From positions 84,786-148,785 of the forward strand of contig CAKUZD010000006.1 of the NCBI GenBank assembly GCA_934718275.1: a stretch of 64,000 bases of DNA, given 5' to 3'. A program made the position numbers and the translations under genes. The notes under the pieces are model-generated. The model made no database searches. It saw nothing but the letters and a program-made list of their open reading frames with translations, and was not told where the DNA came from. Numbering within the stretch: position 1 is the first letter of the stretch; each line of letters begins with the position of its first letter. This DNA is from an uncultured Candidatus Melainabacteria bacterium (GTDB lineage Bacteria; Cyanobacteriota; Vampirovibrionia; Gastranaerophilales; Gastranaerophilaceae). Shown here piece by piece: positions 48,567 through 56,428 of the stretch.

Positions 48567-49781
48567 ATGAGTACAAAAATTACGAAATTAAGAAATAATA
48601 TAGAATTAGCATATAAAAGAAATTCAAATACTCCGCGCTCGGCTTTTTACTTGAATTTTTCTTTGAATAATCCTTCATCGCAAGCAGGAGTTTATTCGCT
48701 TATGGTGAGATTATTTATGCAAGGTACTAAAAATCGAAGTGCTCAACAACTTTCTGAAGAATTAGATAAATATGCAATTGAATTTTCTGCAGAATTAAAA
48801 TTAGATTATGTAAAATTTAAGTTTGTTTGCTTAAATGAGGATTTTGAACGAGCAATAGATATTTTTGAAGATATTGTAAAAAATACAACATTTGAGGAAT
48901 TTGAAAAAGAACGTACAAAATTGGAAGGTGAAATTATTGCAGAATTGGATGCGCCTCGTGCAAAGATTATTGATAGTTATTACAAAAATATTTATGCAGG
49001 CCATAATTACGGATTTACAAATACTGTTATTTTAGAGAACTTAAAAAATATTTCAAAAGAAGATGTAAAAAATGCATATAAAGAAATTTTTGAAAATAGT
49101 AAAAAAGTTGCAGCATTTGTTGGGGACATTGATTTTGAAAAAATAAGTACGATTTTAGATGAAAAATTTGGTGATATTCCGGATTCAATAGAAAAACTTC
49201 CGGTTTTAAAGAAACCTGAATTGATAGAATATAAAAAAGATGAAATAATTCAGTCTGATTTAAATCAAGCGCATATTTTAAAAGGTTGGCTTGTTGGTTC
49301 TGCTGATAGTAATGATTATCCTGCTATTGCCTTGTTAAATATAATCTTAGGTGCAAGTGGTTTGTCATCAAGATTGTTTTTAGAATTAAGGGATAAAAAA
49401 GGTTTGGCTTATGTTGTTAGGAGTGCTTATGATGTGGCCAGATTATCTGCGAATTTCTCGATTTATATAGCAACAGAACCTAAAAATATAGAAACTTCTT
49501 TAAATGGTTTTGAAGAAGAAATTGAAAAAATTAAGACTATTTTAGTATCAGAAGAAGAATTGGAAAATGCTAAAAATAATATTTTTGGTAAATGGGCGTT
49601 TATAAGTGAGACGAATTCTCAACAGGCTAATTGGCTTGCTCATTATGGTATAATGGGATTTGGTTTTAATTTTCATGCAGAAGCCGTTGAAAAAATTAAA
49701 GCAGTAACTCCACAAGATATTATGGATTGTGCAAATAAATATTTTAATGATAAATTTGTTCTATCTGTTTTGAGACCGTAA
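48567..49781 (+). CDS. M16 peptidase-like protein, non-catalytic
   Basis: The 404-aa protein has the two-domain M16 fold: SAFYLNFSLNNPSSQAGVYS, MQGTKNRSAQQLSEELDKYA, the C-terminal LNIILGASGLSSRLFLELRD and KKGLAYVVRSAYDV. At the place of the zinc motif HxxEH it reads SLMVRLFMQGT, so the metal site is absent. It is probably the inactive partner of another M16 protein encoded elsewhere. The ATG with AGGAGAGAG 5 bases upstream was chosen; in-frame starts 24 and 99 bases upstream are less likely. Confidence 0.85.
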   Translation: MSTKITKLRNNIELAYKRNSNTPRSAFYLNFSLNNPSSQAGVYSLMVRLFMQGTKNRSAQQLSEELDKYAIEFSAELKLDYVKFKFVCLNEDFERAIDIFEDIVKNTTFEEFEKERTKLEGEIIAELDAPRAKIIDSYYKNIYAGHNYGFTNTVILENLKNISKEDVKNAYKEIFENSKKVAAFVGDIDFEKISTILDEKFGDIPDSIEKLPVLKKPELIEYKKDEIIQSDLNQAHILKGWLVGSADSNDYPAIALLNIILGASGLSSRLFLELRDKKGLAYVVRSAYDVARLSANFSIYIATEPKNIETSLNGFEEEIEKIKTILVSEEELENAKNNIFGKWAFISETNSQQANWLAHYGIMGFGFNFHAEAVEKIKAVTPQDIMDCANKYFNDKFVLSVLRP

Positions 49782-49794
49782 TTTGCAATTAATG

Positions 49795-50242
49795 CAAGAC
49801 CTCACCCTAACCCTCTCCTAATTTAGGAGAGGGGAAAGAACATTACAATGGATAAAAAATATTATATTGCAAGAAAATTGCGAAAAAATAATACAGAACA
49901 AGAGTATAAATTGTGGATGTTATTACGAAATAGACAGTTTTATGGCTATAAGTTTGTTCGTCAATATCCTATAGGTGAATATGTTGTTGATTTCGCTTGT
50001 CGTAAGTTAAAGTTGGTTATTGAGTTAGATGGTGGTCAACACAATGAACAAGAAATAATTGAGTATGATAACAAAAGAACTGAATTTATACAATCTAAAG
50101 GATATGAAATAATTAGATTTTGGAATAATGAAGTAAATAATAATATTGATGGTGTTTACCAAAAATTGCAATTATTTTTATCTAAATTTGTTGATTAATT
50201 GTTCCCTCTCCTAATTTAGGAGAGGGTTAGGGTGAGGTCTTG
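49795..50242. mobile_element. DUF559 endonuclease element bounded by 39-bp perfect inverted repeats
   Basis: CAAGACCTCACCCTAACC at 49795 starts a 39-bp sequence that recurs, reverse-complemented and without mismatch, at 50204-50242. Each arm contains the 23-bp palindrome CCCTCTCCTAATTTAGGAGA+GGG. The only gene inside is the DUF559 endonuclease. AATTAAT occurs within a base or two of both outer ends and could be a target duplication. A related lone palindrome lies at 31800-31829. The mobile nature is inferred from structure. Confidence 0.75.
49848..50198 (+). CDS. DUF559 endonuclease-domain protein
   Basis: This 116-aa protein has the DUF559 (Vsr/PD-(D/E)XK-like) signature. It shows ARKLRKNNTEQEYKLWMLLR, NRQFYGYKFVRQYPIGEYVV, DFACRKLKLVIELDGGQHNE and a C-terminal GYEIIRFWNNEV. 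Putative catalytic residues are Glu18/20, Asp53 and Glu65 with the following GGQH. Genes of this family are often found in small repeat-bounded cassettes in unrelated bacteria; the biological role is not established. The ATG has GGGGAAAGAAC upstream, taken from the end of the left repeat. Confidence 0.92.
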   Translation: MDKKYYIARKLRKNNTEQEYKLWMLLRNRQFYGYKFVRQYPIGEYVVDFACRKLKLVIELDGGQHNEQEIIEYDNKRTEFIQSKGYEIIRFWNNEVNNNIDGVYQKLQLFLSKFVD

Positions 50243-50344
50243 TAATTAATCAAAAATATAAAATAAAAATAATATCTAAATTTATCATTATGACTAATAG
50301 TATTAGTTTTTGAAATAATAAATAATATTTCAGAGGTTTTACTG

Positions 50345-50890
50345 TTGAAAATTATTTATTTGATTTTTTTTATAATGGTAATAATTTTTTGTACGGGCTT
50401 TTCTGACAAAATAGTTGATATTTCGGTATCTTATCAACCGAATGTTGACAAGATAGAACAGATTTTTAAAGCTTATATGCCGATTAAGCATGGTATTGTT
50501 TATACAAAGGTGCCTCGCGGATTAGTTATAAGTATTGATGAAAGTCAATTTTTTTCAAATGGGGAAGCAAGAATTAAAGAAAGTTCTTTGTATGCTTTGG
50601 ATGTAATTGCATTAATAGTGCAAAGATTGCGAAACTACTGTGTTATAGAAAACCATACACAACAAGAAATTCCTGTTGATAGTGATTATAAAGAGTTTTG
50701 GGAAATATCAACAGCACGGGCGCAGAATATTGCTGATTATATGGTTACCTGTAGAAAAGTTCCGTTTGAACAAGTTTTTCCCATGGGGTTTGGGAATTTT
50801 ATGCCATTTGAGGATAATGTTTCTAACAGTACCAAAGGGTTTAACAATAGAATAGATTTCGTCATAATTGAATATGAAGCTATGCGATAA
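50345..50890 (+). CDS. OmpA/MotB-like domain protein
   Basis: The 181-aa product has an N-terminal signal or anchor (residues 2-18, KIIYLIFFIMVIIFCTG), where Cys16 could be a lipid-modification site. It then has an OmpA-C-like domain with GLVISIDESQFFSNGEARIK, VIENHTQQEIP, STARAQNIADYMV, MGFGNFMPF and NNRIDFVIIE. It probably binds peptidoglycan, perhaps for the flagellar motor or envelope. The start is TTG after AGAGG. Its end overlaps the tail of fliA by 11 bases. Confidence 0.83.
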   Translation: MKIIYLIFFIMVIIFCTGFSDKIVDISVSYQPNVDKIEQIFKAYMPIKHGIVYTKVPRGLVISIDESQFFSNGEARIKESSLYALDVIALIVQRLRNYCVIENHTQQEIPVDSDYKEFWEISTARAQNIADYMVTCRKVPFEQVFPMGFGNFMPFEDNVSNSTKGFNNRIDFVIIEYEAMR

Positions 50891-51707
50891 TGCTTTGACG
50901 GAGTCTGGATGTTCTGTTTTCGCTAAGAATATTTTTTAGTTTCATAATACCTTGTGCATGAAGTTGACAAACTCTAGATTCGGACATGTTAATAGTTGCT
51001 CCGATTTCTTTAAGAGTCATGTTTTCTTGATAGTAAAGAACCATTATAATTCGTTCTCGCTCAGGTAATCTTTTTAAAGCTTTTTCAAGTTCTTGTTTAA
51101 CATTTTGTTCTTCTGCTTTTTCTTGTGGGTTAAGTTTATTTTCGTCTTGAATAGTATCAATGATTTCAACACTATCCTCTGTATTTCCACGTTTGTCGTA
51201 AAGTGAAGTCATTGTTGTATCTTCTGCAAGAAGTTGATTTACTTTTTCCGGTTCCATATCAATAAAGTTTGCAACTTCTGTGGTAGTAGGCATTCTGCCA
51301 AGTTCTTGTTTAAGTTTTTCTTGGGCAGCTTTAATATCTTTAATTTTTTTTCTTACACTTCTTGGTAAAAAATCTTGAGCTCTAATTCTATCTAAAATAG
51401 CTCCTCTAATTCTGATAAGGGCATAAGTTTCAAATCTTGTATTTTTCTGTGGAGAATATCTCTCTATAGCATTTATAAGCCCTTCAACTCCGTATCCGGC
51501 TATATCTTCAATTGAAATAGTAGCCGGAAGTGTAACTTTTACACGCCCGACAACATATCTGATTAAATAAATATATTGAACAATAAGGGTATCGCGAGCT
51601 GCTTTATTAGATTTATCTTTAAGATATTCATTCCATAAATCCGTAAGCTCATCTTCCGATAGCCTTTTTATATTATTGTATGATGTAAAATCAAAACTCT
51701 GGCTCAT
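50880..51707 (-). CDS. fliA: RNA polymerase sigma factor for flagellar genes (FliA/WhiG type)
   Basis: The 275-aa protein has sigma regions 2 (LIRYVVGRVKVTLPATISIE, GYGVEGLINAIERYSPQKNT), 3 (LPRSVRKKIKDIKAAQEKL, GRMPTTTEVANFI) and 4 (LPERERIIMVLYYQENMTLK, INMSESRVCQLHAQGIMKLK), and no region 1, which is typical of FliA/SigD. It should direct late flagellar and chemotaxis genes; flgF/G-like genes lie at the end of the window. The ATG at 51707 after TTGGAAAA was preferred to a TTG 12 bases upstream. Confidence 0.94.
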   Translation of the reverse strand: MSQSFDFTSYNNIKRLSEDELTDLWNEYLKDKSNKAARDTLIVQYIYLIRYVVGRVKVTLPATISIEDIAGYGVEGLINAIERYSPQKNTRFETYALIRIRGAILDRIRAQDFLPRSVRKKIKDIKAAQEKLKQELGRMPTTTEVANFIDMEPEKVNQLLAEDTTMTSLYDKRGNTEDSVEIIDTIQDENKLNPQEKAEEQNVKQELEKALKRLPERERIIMVLYYQENMTLKEIGATINMSESRVCQLHAQGIMKLKNILSENRTSRLRQSIIA

Positions 51708-51719
51708 TAAATTTTCCAA

Positions 51720-52079
51720 TATTGTTCTTTACATATCTATTCTAACTAATATAGATAATGTTACATCATTTAAAAAGAGGAAATGTTTAAGATTTGTTAA
51801 GGCATGTGTATGGCAGATTAATACAATTGTTCTGTCAAAATAGTAGGAGTTTAACTTAATGATGAAAAAAGAAAAGGTATAATAAGGTATTTATATTGAT
51901 GATAATTTTTAAAATTTAGCTTTGTAAATATTTAAGGTATTAGGCCACAGCGTTTTTTTAGAGCAAAGTCTTAAAAAATAATTTTAATCTGTTTTGTTAC
52001 GACAATTGTAGTATTTTTGTTTCAATTACTTGAAAAAAAAGAGAGTTTATAGTATATTTGCGCTTGTAGAGGATAAATA
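51720..52079. other. gene-free stretch between fliA and the HEAT gene
   Basis: The 360 bases are AT-rich and contain no ORF with a convincing ribosome-binding site. AAGGTATAATAAGG near 51876-51889 includes a -10-like TATAAT, and TTATAGTATATTTG near 52047 could serve the HEAT gene. AAAAAGAGAGTTT precedes it. I see no repeat or structured RNA. Confidence 0.5.
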
Positions 52080-53024
52080 GTGGGAAAAGAACTGAATTTA
52101 GACTTAATCGCTAAAGAGTGTGGTGTGCCTGATGCTTCGGACACTGATACGGTTGTTTCAAATATTCAGTCACTTGACGAAGTTTATGAGCCTGAAAATC
52201 TTGTAAAAATCTATAATTACCTGCTAGCGCTTTCTAAAAAGCCTGATGTTCTAACGGTTTTAATTCAATGTGAGGACAGGTTTAGGGACAAATCCTCTCT
52301 TGCTCCACTTTTAGATTTACTTCTTATGAAAAATTTTGATACAACTGATAAAGATTCTTTTATCAATGTTCGAGCTATGTGTGCAAAAGCTATTGCAAAT
52401 CTTAAAGATACTTCTGCGGTAACTCCATTGTTATATTGTTTAAATAACAAAGATGAAAATTATAAAGTAAGGCTTGCTTGTGCAGATGCATTAGGAAGGA
52501 TTGGAGATAGGTATGCTGTTGCTCCTCTTATTGAAGTTGTAAAAGATGAAGAAGAAAAATCGGTTTATTTAAGGGAAACAGCTGCGTCTGCACTTGGAAT
52601 GTTAGGGGATTTACGTGCAGTAGATCCGCTTGTTAGTATTTTAGAAACGCAAAAGGGAATTTGGAATAAGTTTACTTTTTTGAAAGAACGAGTTATTGAA
52701 GCTCTTGGAAAACTTAGGCTTGATAACAATGAAAGAGTTTTTAATGCTTTAAAGAATTCTCTTGTTGATGAATCTCCTCAAATCAGAATTAATGCAATTG
52801 AGGCTATTATGGATAGTGATAATCCTCAAGCTGTAGAAACTATTAAAACTTGTTTACTTGAGGATACAGATGAAGAAGTTAAGAAAAATGCATTAATAGC
52901 TCTTTATAATCTTGTAGGACGTGAAATTTTGGATGAAGTTGCAAACGGACAAAATTTTTCAGATAATCTCAAAATAGAAGCTGTTTCAATGATTTCGGAA
53001 TACGAGGATGACGAACATGAGTAA
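52080..53024 (+). CDS. HEAT-repeat (PBS lyase-like) protein
   Basis: The 314-aa protein has several HEAT repeats of about 30 residues from about residue 80 on, such as VTPLLYCLNNKDENYKVRLA, CADALGRIGDRYAVAPLIEV, AASALGMLGDLRAVDPLVSI, RVIEALGKLRLDNNERVFNA and INAIEAIMDSDNPQAVETIK. It is a protein-protein interaction scaffold; such repeats are abundant in cyanobacteria. The start is GTG after AGAGGATAA. The queC start lies 8 bases inside its end. Confidence 0.9.
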   Translation: MGKELNLDLIAKECGVPDASDTDTVVSNIQSLDEVYEPENLVKIYNYLLALSKKPDVLTVLIQCEDRFRDKSSLAPLLDLLLMKNFDTTDKDSFINVRAMCAKAIANLKDTSAVTPLLYCLNNKDENYKVRLACADALGRIGDRYAVAPLIEVVKDEEEKSVYLRETAASALGMLGDLRAVDPLVSILETQKGIWNKFTFLKERVIEALGKLRLDNNERVFNALKNSLVDESPQIRINAIEAIMDSDNPQAVETIKTCLLEDTDEEVKKNALIALYNLVGREILDEVANGQNFSDNLKIEAVSMISEYEDDEHE

Positions 53025-53676
53025 AGGTATTATACTTTTGTCAGGAGGTTTAGATTCGCTTGTAAGCCTTGGTTTGGGAATAAAAAAATATGGGATTTCT
53101 CTTGCCATAACATTTGATTATGGGCAAAAAGCTGCGACACAGGAAATTTTAACTTCAAAAAATATTTGTGATTACTATAAAATTAAACATATAGTTATTA
53201 AGTTAGATTGGCTAAAAGATGTTACTCATACCGCTTTGGTAAGTGACAAAGATTTACCGGAAGGAATTGACAATCCGGAACAGTCTGCAAAAAGCGTTTG
53301 GGTTCCAAACAGAAATGGGTTGTTTTTAAATATTGCAGGTAGTTTTGCAGATGGAGATAATTATGATTATATTATAATTGGAGCTAACAAAGAAGAAGGT
53401 CAAACTTTTCCTGACAATACTCAAAACTTTATTGATAAAATTAACGCGGAGTTTGAGTATTCAACACAAAAACACCCAAAAGTTATAGCCCCCTTGATAA
53501 ATTCAGACAAGAATGATATAGTTAAATTGGCGTTGAAGTATAATATTCCGCTGAAATATGTAAGAAGTTGTTATGCTGATGGCGAAAAACATTGTGGAAA
53601 ATGTGAATCCTGTACACGCTTAAAAAATGCCTTAATTGCAAATAATGATGAATACTATATAAAGGAACTCTTTTGA
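53017..53676 (+). CDS. queC: 7-cyano-7-deazaguanine synthase (QueC)
   Basis: QueC converts 7-carboxy-7-deazaguanine to preQ0 in queuosine synthesis. The 219-aa product has LLSGGLDSLVSLGLG (PP-loop), TFDYGQKAATQE, VPNRNGLFLNIAGSFA, IIGANKEEGQTFPDN and the zinc cluster CYADGEKHCGKCESC. The ATG at 53017, 9 bases after GAGG, was preferred to one 9 bases upstream. It overlaps the HEAT gene and the next gene, so the three are coupled. Confidence 0.95.
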   Translation: MSKGIILLSGGLDSLVSLGLGIKKYGISLAITFDYGQKAATQEILTSKNICDYYKIKHIVIKLDWLKDVTHTALVSDKDLPEGIDNPEQSAKSVWVPNRNGLFLNIAGSFADGDNYDYIIIGANKEEGQTFPDNTQNFIDKINAEFEYSTQKHPKVIAPLINSDKNDIVKLALKYNIPLKYVRSCYADGEKHCGKCESCTRLKNALIANNDEYYIKELF

Positions 53677-54227
53677 AAACACGATTATTAGAACAAGAAA
53701 TTAAATATGAAGGTTGGCAACTTTCTCCGCATTGGATTTATAAAAACTTTAAAATCCAAGGAGATGCGACTGTTGCATTTATTGGAGAATGCGAAGTAAA
53801 GTTAACAGAAATGGTTGATATTGAAGATGTTATAAATAACGAGCCAATCTATAGTAAATTAATGTTGAGCTTCATTTCTGAACAATTTAATATTGGATTG
53901 GTAGAAGGCGTTTTTAGACAAAGACTTCTTATTTGTACGATAAAAGAAGCTCTTGAAAAAAGAGGATTTAAAGTAACAAGAAATGGTGATGATTTATTTT
54001 TTGATAACAAAAAATTGACAGTTTCTATTGCAACCAAATCAGTTAATTCAATACTTATTCATACCGGTATAAATATTGATTCAAAAGGAGCTCCCGTAAA
54101 AGCAAGTGGTTTAACAAGTGAAATGGGAATAACAGATATTAAAGAGTTTGCTCAAGAAGTATTAATAAATTATTCTGAGGAAATTAATGATATAATAATG
54201 GCATCAACCAAGGTAAGAGGTGTATAA
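53673..54227 (+). CDS. DUF366 family protein
   Basis: The 184-aa protein matches DUF366: YEGWQLSPHWIYKNF, AFIGECEVKLTEMVDIEDV, MLSFISEQFNIGLVEGVFRQ, SIATKSVNSILIHTGINID and GLTSEMGITDIKEFA. Its function is not established. The TTG start overlaps the queC stop (TTGA) and the gene lies next to queC, which points to a link with deazapurine chemistry. AAAGGAAC is upstream. Confidence 0.85.
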   Translation: MKTRLLEQEIKYEGWQLSPHWIYKNFKIQGDATVAFIGECEVKLTEMVDIEDVINNEPIYSKLMLSFISEQFNIGLVEGVFRQRLLICTIKEALEKRGFKVTRNGDDLFFDNKKLTVSIATKSVNSILIHTGINIDSKGAPVKASGLTSEMGITDIKEFAQEVLINYSEEINDIIMASTKVRGV

Positions 54228-54899
54228 ATGGAAGAAGATTTAAGAAAACCTTCTCATATAAGTTATAAAGAATACCAAAAAAAAGTTACTAAAAAACCTA
54301 ATGAAGGGATTATAATTTTTGTATCAGCATTTTTTATATTGTTGTTACTATTTTTAGGTATCGCTAAACAACTTTCACCTGAAATAGATGTTTCTATTGG
54401 AGATGACGAAAATGCAACTTCAGCAGAAGAAGTTACAGATAAAACATCTGTTGATGACAGATTGAAATTATTGCAACAAGAAGATGAAGGCAAAAAAGCT
54501 CAAGACGAAACTTTTGCAACAGACTTAGATGAAAAAGTTGTTTTACCTGAACGTAAAAATCAGTCTGGTGAAGCTAATAATGACACTCAATCTGAAGCAG
54601 TAACACTCCCTGATAAGAGTGCTAATCCGAAACCAGTTGCAACTTCATCTCCGGCACCTAAACAACAGACACAGTCAGCGTCAGCTAAAGTTGTAGTTGG
54701 TTATTATACGACAAAAGAACAGGCAGAAGTAGCTAAAGGTATAATTTCGGAATCAGGATTAAACATATCACCTTATGTTAGAAATATTGGAGGAGCATAT
54801 ACAATTCAAGTTGGCTCTTATACTACTAGGGAAAAAGCGCAAAGTATTGCAAATGAGTTACTTCGAAACAATTATCCTGCAAGAATTATAATGGAATAG
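54228..54899 (+). CDS. membrane-anchored SPOR-domain protein
   Basis: The 223-aa protein has a basic cytoplasmic N-terminus, one membrane helix (about residues 27-44, GIIIFVSAFFILLLLFLGIA), a disordered linker rich in Asp, Gln, Ser and Pro, and a C-terminal SPOR domain (about 150-223, VVVGYYTTKEQAEVAKGIIS, IGGAYTIQVGSYTTREKAQS). SPOR domains bind denuded glycan at the septum, so this is a cell-division protein of the FtsN/DamX kind. The ATG is adjacent to the stop of the DUF366 gene. Confidence 0.88.
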   Translation: MEEDLRKPSHISYKEYQKKVTKKPNEGIIIFVSAFFILLLLFLGIAKQLSPEIDVSIGDDENATSAEEVTDKTSVDDRLKLLQQEDEGKKAQDETFATDLDEKVVLPERKNQSGEANNDTQSEAVTLPDKSANPKPVATSSPAPKQQTQSASAKVVVGYYTTKEQAEVAKGIISESGLNISPYVRNIGGAYTIQVGSYTTREKAQSIANELLRNNYPARIIME

Positions 54900-54994
54900 A
54901 GATTTCTGCGTTTTTTATAACTATTTCCCCCAATTTTCAAGAGCGTTAAATATTGGTTTAAGGCTGTGTCCTAGTGATGTTAATTGTTTTTTTA

Positions 54995-55792
54995 TTACTC
55001 AAACCAATTACAAACATTATCTTTACATAAAATTCTTTCAAGATTAGACATAACGTTTTCTTTTGTCATTTCGTAAGTAACAGGGGTAATAGATATCTTA
55101 TTATTTCTCACGGCTGCGATGTCAGTATTTGAACCAACAGGTTCGTTTATCATTTCTCCTGCCATCCAATAATATACTTTTCCTCTAGGGTCAACTCGTT
55201 TTTCATAGTTGTCGGTAAACATTCTACGGCCTAGTTCAGTTATTGCAACGCCGGCAATATCTTCTTCATCAAGAGCAGGAATATTTACATTTAAAAGACT
55301 TTTTTTCGGGAAAATAAATTCTTTCAATTTTGGTAATAATAAATTTGCAAATTTAGCTGCATATTTAAATCTCTCATATTCATACCTCATTGATGCTAAG
55401 GAAATTGCAATACTTGGAACTCCTAACATAGCTCCTTCCATAGCGCAGCTTACGGTTCCTGAATACAAAATATCAGCTCCTAAATTGGGGCCGTGATTAA
55501 TTCCCGAAATTACAACATCCGGTTGTTCTTCTTTACTTAAAATAGCGTTAATTCCGATTTTTACACAATCACCGGGAGTTCCTGTCGTAACCCAAGCCCT
55601 TTTTACTCCATGATAAGCTTCAACTTCTTCTACTCTTAAAGGAGTGTGTAATGTTAAAGAATGCCCTGCTGCACTTCTTTCTCTATCTGGAGCAATTACA
55701 TATACGTCATGTTCTTGTGCCAAAGTTTCAGTTAAACATCTTATGCCATTAGCAGCAATCCCATCATCATTTGATACTAATATTTTCATCAA
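54995..55792 (-). CDS. surE: 5'/3'-nucleotidase SurE
   Basis: SurE is a survival-associated nucleoside monophosphatase. The 265-aa protein starts KILVSNDDGIAANGIRCLTE, with the metal Asp pair, then VIAPDRERSAAGHSLTLHTP, VTTGTPGDCVKIGINAIL, VVISGINHGPNLGADILYSG, TVSCAMEGAMLGVPSIAISL and LLNVNIP. AAGGAGATTTTG precedes the ATG. It is probably monocistronic. Confidence 0.96.
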   Translation of the reverse strand: MMKILVSNDDGIAANGIRCLTETLAQEHDVYVIAPDRERSAAGHSLTLHTPLRVEEVEAYHGVKRAWVTTGTPGDCVKIGINAILSKEEQPDVVISGINHGPNLGADILYSGTVSCAMEGAMLGVPSIAISLASMRYEYERFKYAAKFANLLLPKLKEFIFPKKSLLNVNIPALDEEDIAGVAITELGRRMFTDNYEKRVDPRGKVYYWMAGEMINEPVGSNTDIAAVRNNKISITPVTYEMTKENVMSNLERILCKDNVCNWFE

Positions 55793-55954
55793 AATCTCCT
55801 TAAAATCTCTCTATAAACTAAAATATAATAGAAAAATATCTAATTGTAAAATCCCACAATCAGCTCAATATTCAATCTAAAACTAAAAGCAATATTAAGT
55901 TTTGTTACAAAGTATAATAAATATCAACGCAATATGGCAATTATATATAACAAA

Positions 55955-56096
55955 AATTGTTTATATATATGACACGAGGAAAAGCATAAAACGAGGAATC
56001 AAGAAAAACGTTTTATTGCACACTACACTTCACACTATTACGAGGAATTATTCAAAGAATTCCAACGCCATTTTCAAAAGAAATGGCGTTTTTTTT
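55955..56096 (+). ncRNA. candidate small RNA with three ACGAGGA motifs and its own terminator
   Basis: A strong intrinsic terminator (AACGCCATTT/AAATGGCGTT, then a T run, 56064-56096) ends a stretch that has no credible gene. Upstream, ACGAGGA occurs at 55974-55980, 55991-55997 and 56040-56046. The second lies in a loop closed by AAAACG/CGTTTT. A -10-like TTATATATAT lies near 55960. Repeated AnGGA is the binding word of CsrA/RsmA, so a sponge RNA is one possibility. Part of the interior has the CACTACACTTCACACTATT repeat word. The 5' end is not certain. Confidence 0.5.
56064..56096 (+). terminator. intrinsic terminator of the candidate small RNA
   Basis: AACGCCATTT and AAATGGCGTT form a perfect 10-bp stem around TCAAAAG-like loop sequence, followed by eight T residues. 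Confidence 0.9.
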
Positions 56097-56153
56097 ACTT
56101 AAATAGTAAAACTTTTAAGTTATAAATAACAAATTCAAAATAATAAATAGCAA

Positions 56154-56294
56154 TTATTTTGTAATAACAGCATAAATTTCTGCTAATTTACCCGATTTAT
56201 TATTTTTAAAACGAATTTCCTTTTTAGTATTCTGAGGGGTAAACTCAGATTTCTGATAGTTAATCAAAAACTTCATGAATTCAGGACTAAACAT
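56154..56294 (-). CDS. 46-aa small hypothetical protein
   Basis: The ORF starts at ATG with AAAGGAGTAAT directly upstream and encodes MFSPEFMKFLINYQKSEFTP followed by QNTKKEIRFKNNKSGKLAEI and YAVITK. It is basic with no Cys. The strong ribosome-binding site and isolated place between the small RNA and sdaAB support a real gene. No family recognised; it could be a small regulator or structural peptide. Confidence 0.55.
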   Translation of the reverse strand: MFSPEFMKFLINYQKSEFTPQNTKKEIRFKNNKSGKLAEIYAVITK

Positions 56295-56428
56295 ATTACT
56301 CCTTTGCTACACTATATTCCATACACAACATATATATAAAAACACAAAATTACAATTTATTGTTATAAATTTACAAATTATTTACAATAGTTAATGAGAT
56401 GTTATAATTTTGTAAAAAGGAGAGTTGC

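Noticed and set aside
49787..50249. Firm target-site duplication for the DUF559 element
   Set aside because: AATTAAT flanks both ends but is offset by about a base and is a frequent word in AT-rich DNA, so it is only noted as possible.
55902..56102. 66-aa plus-strand ORF through the candidate small RNA
   Set aside because: Its composition is low-complexity, it lacks a ribosome-binding site, and its end runs into the terminator hairpin.
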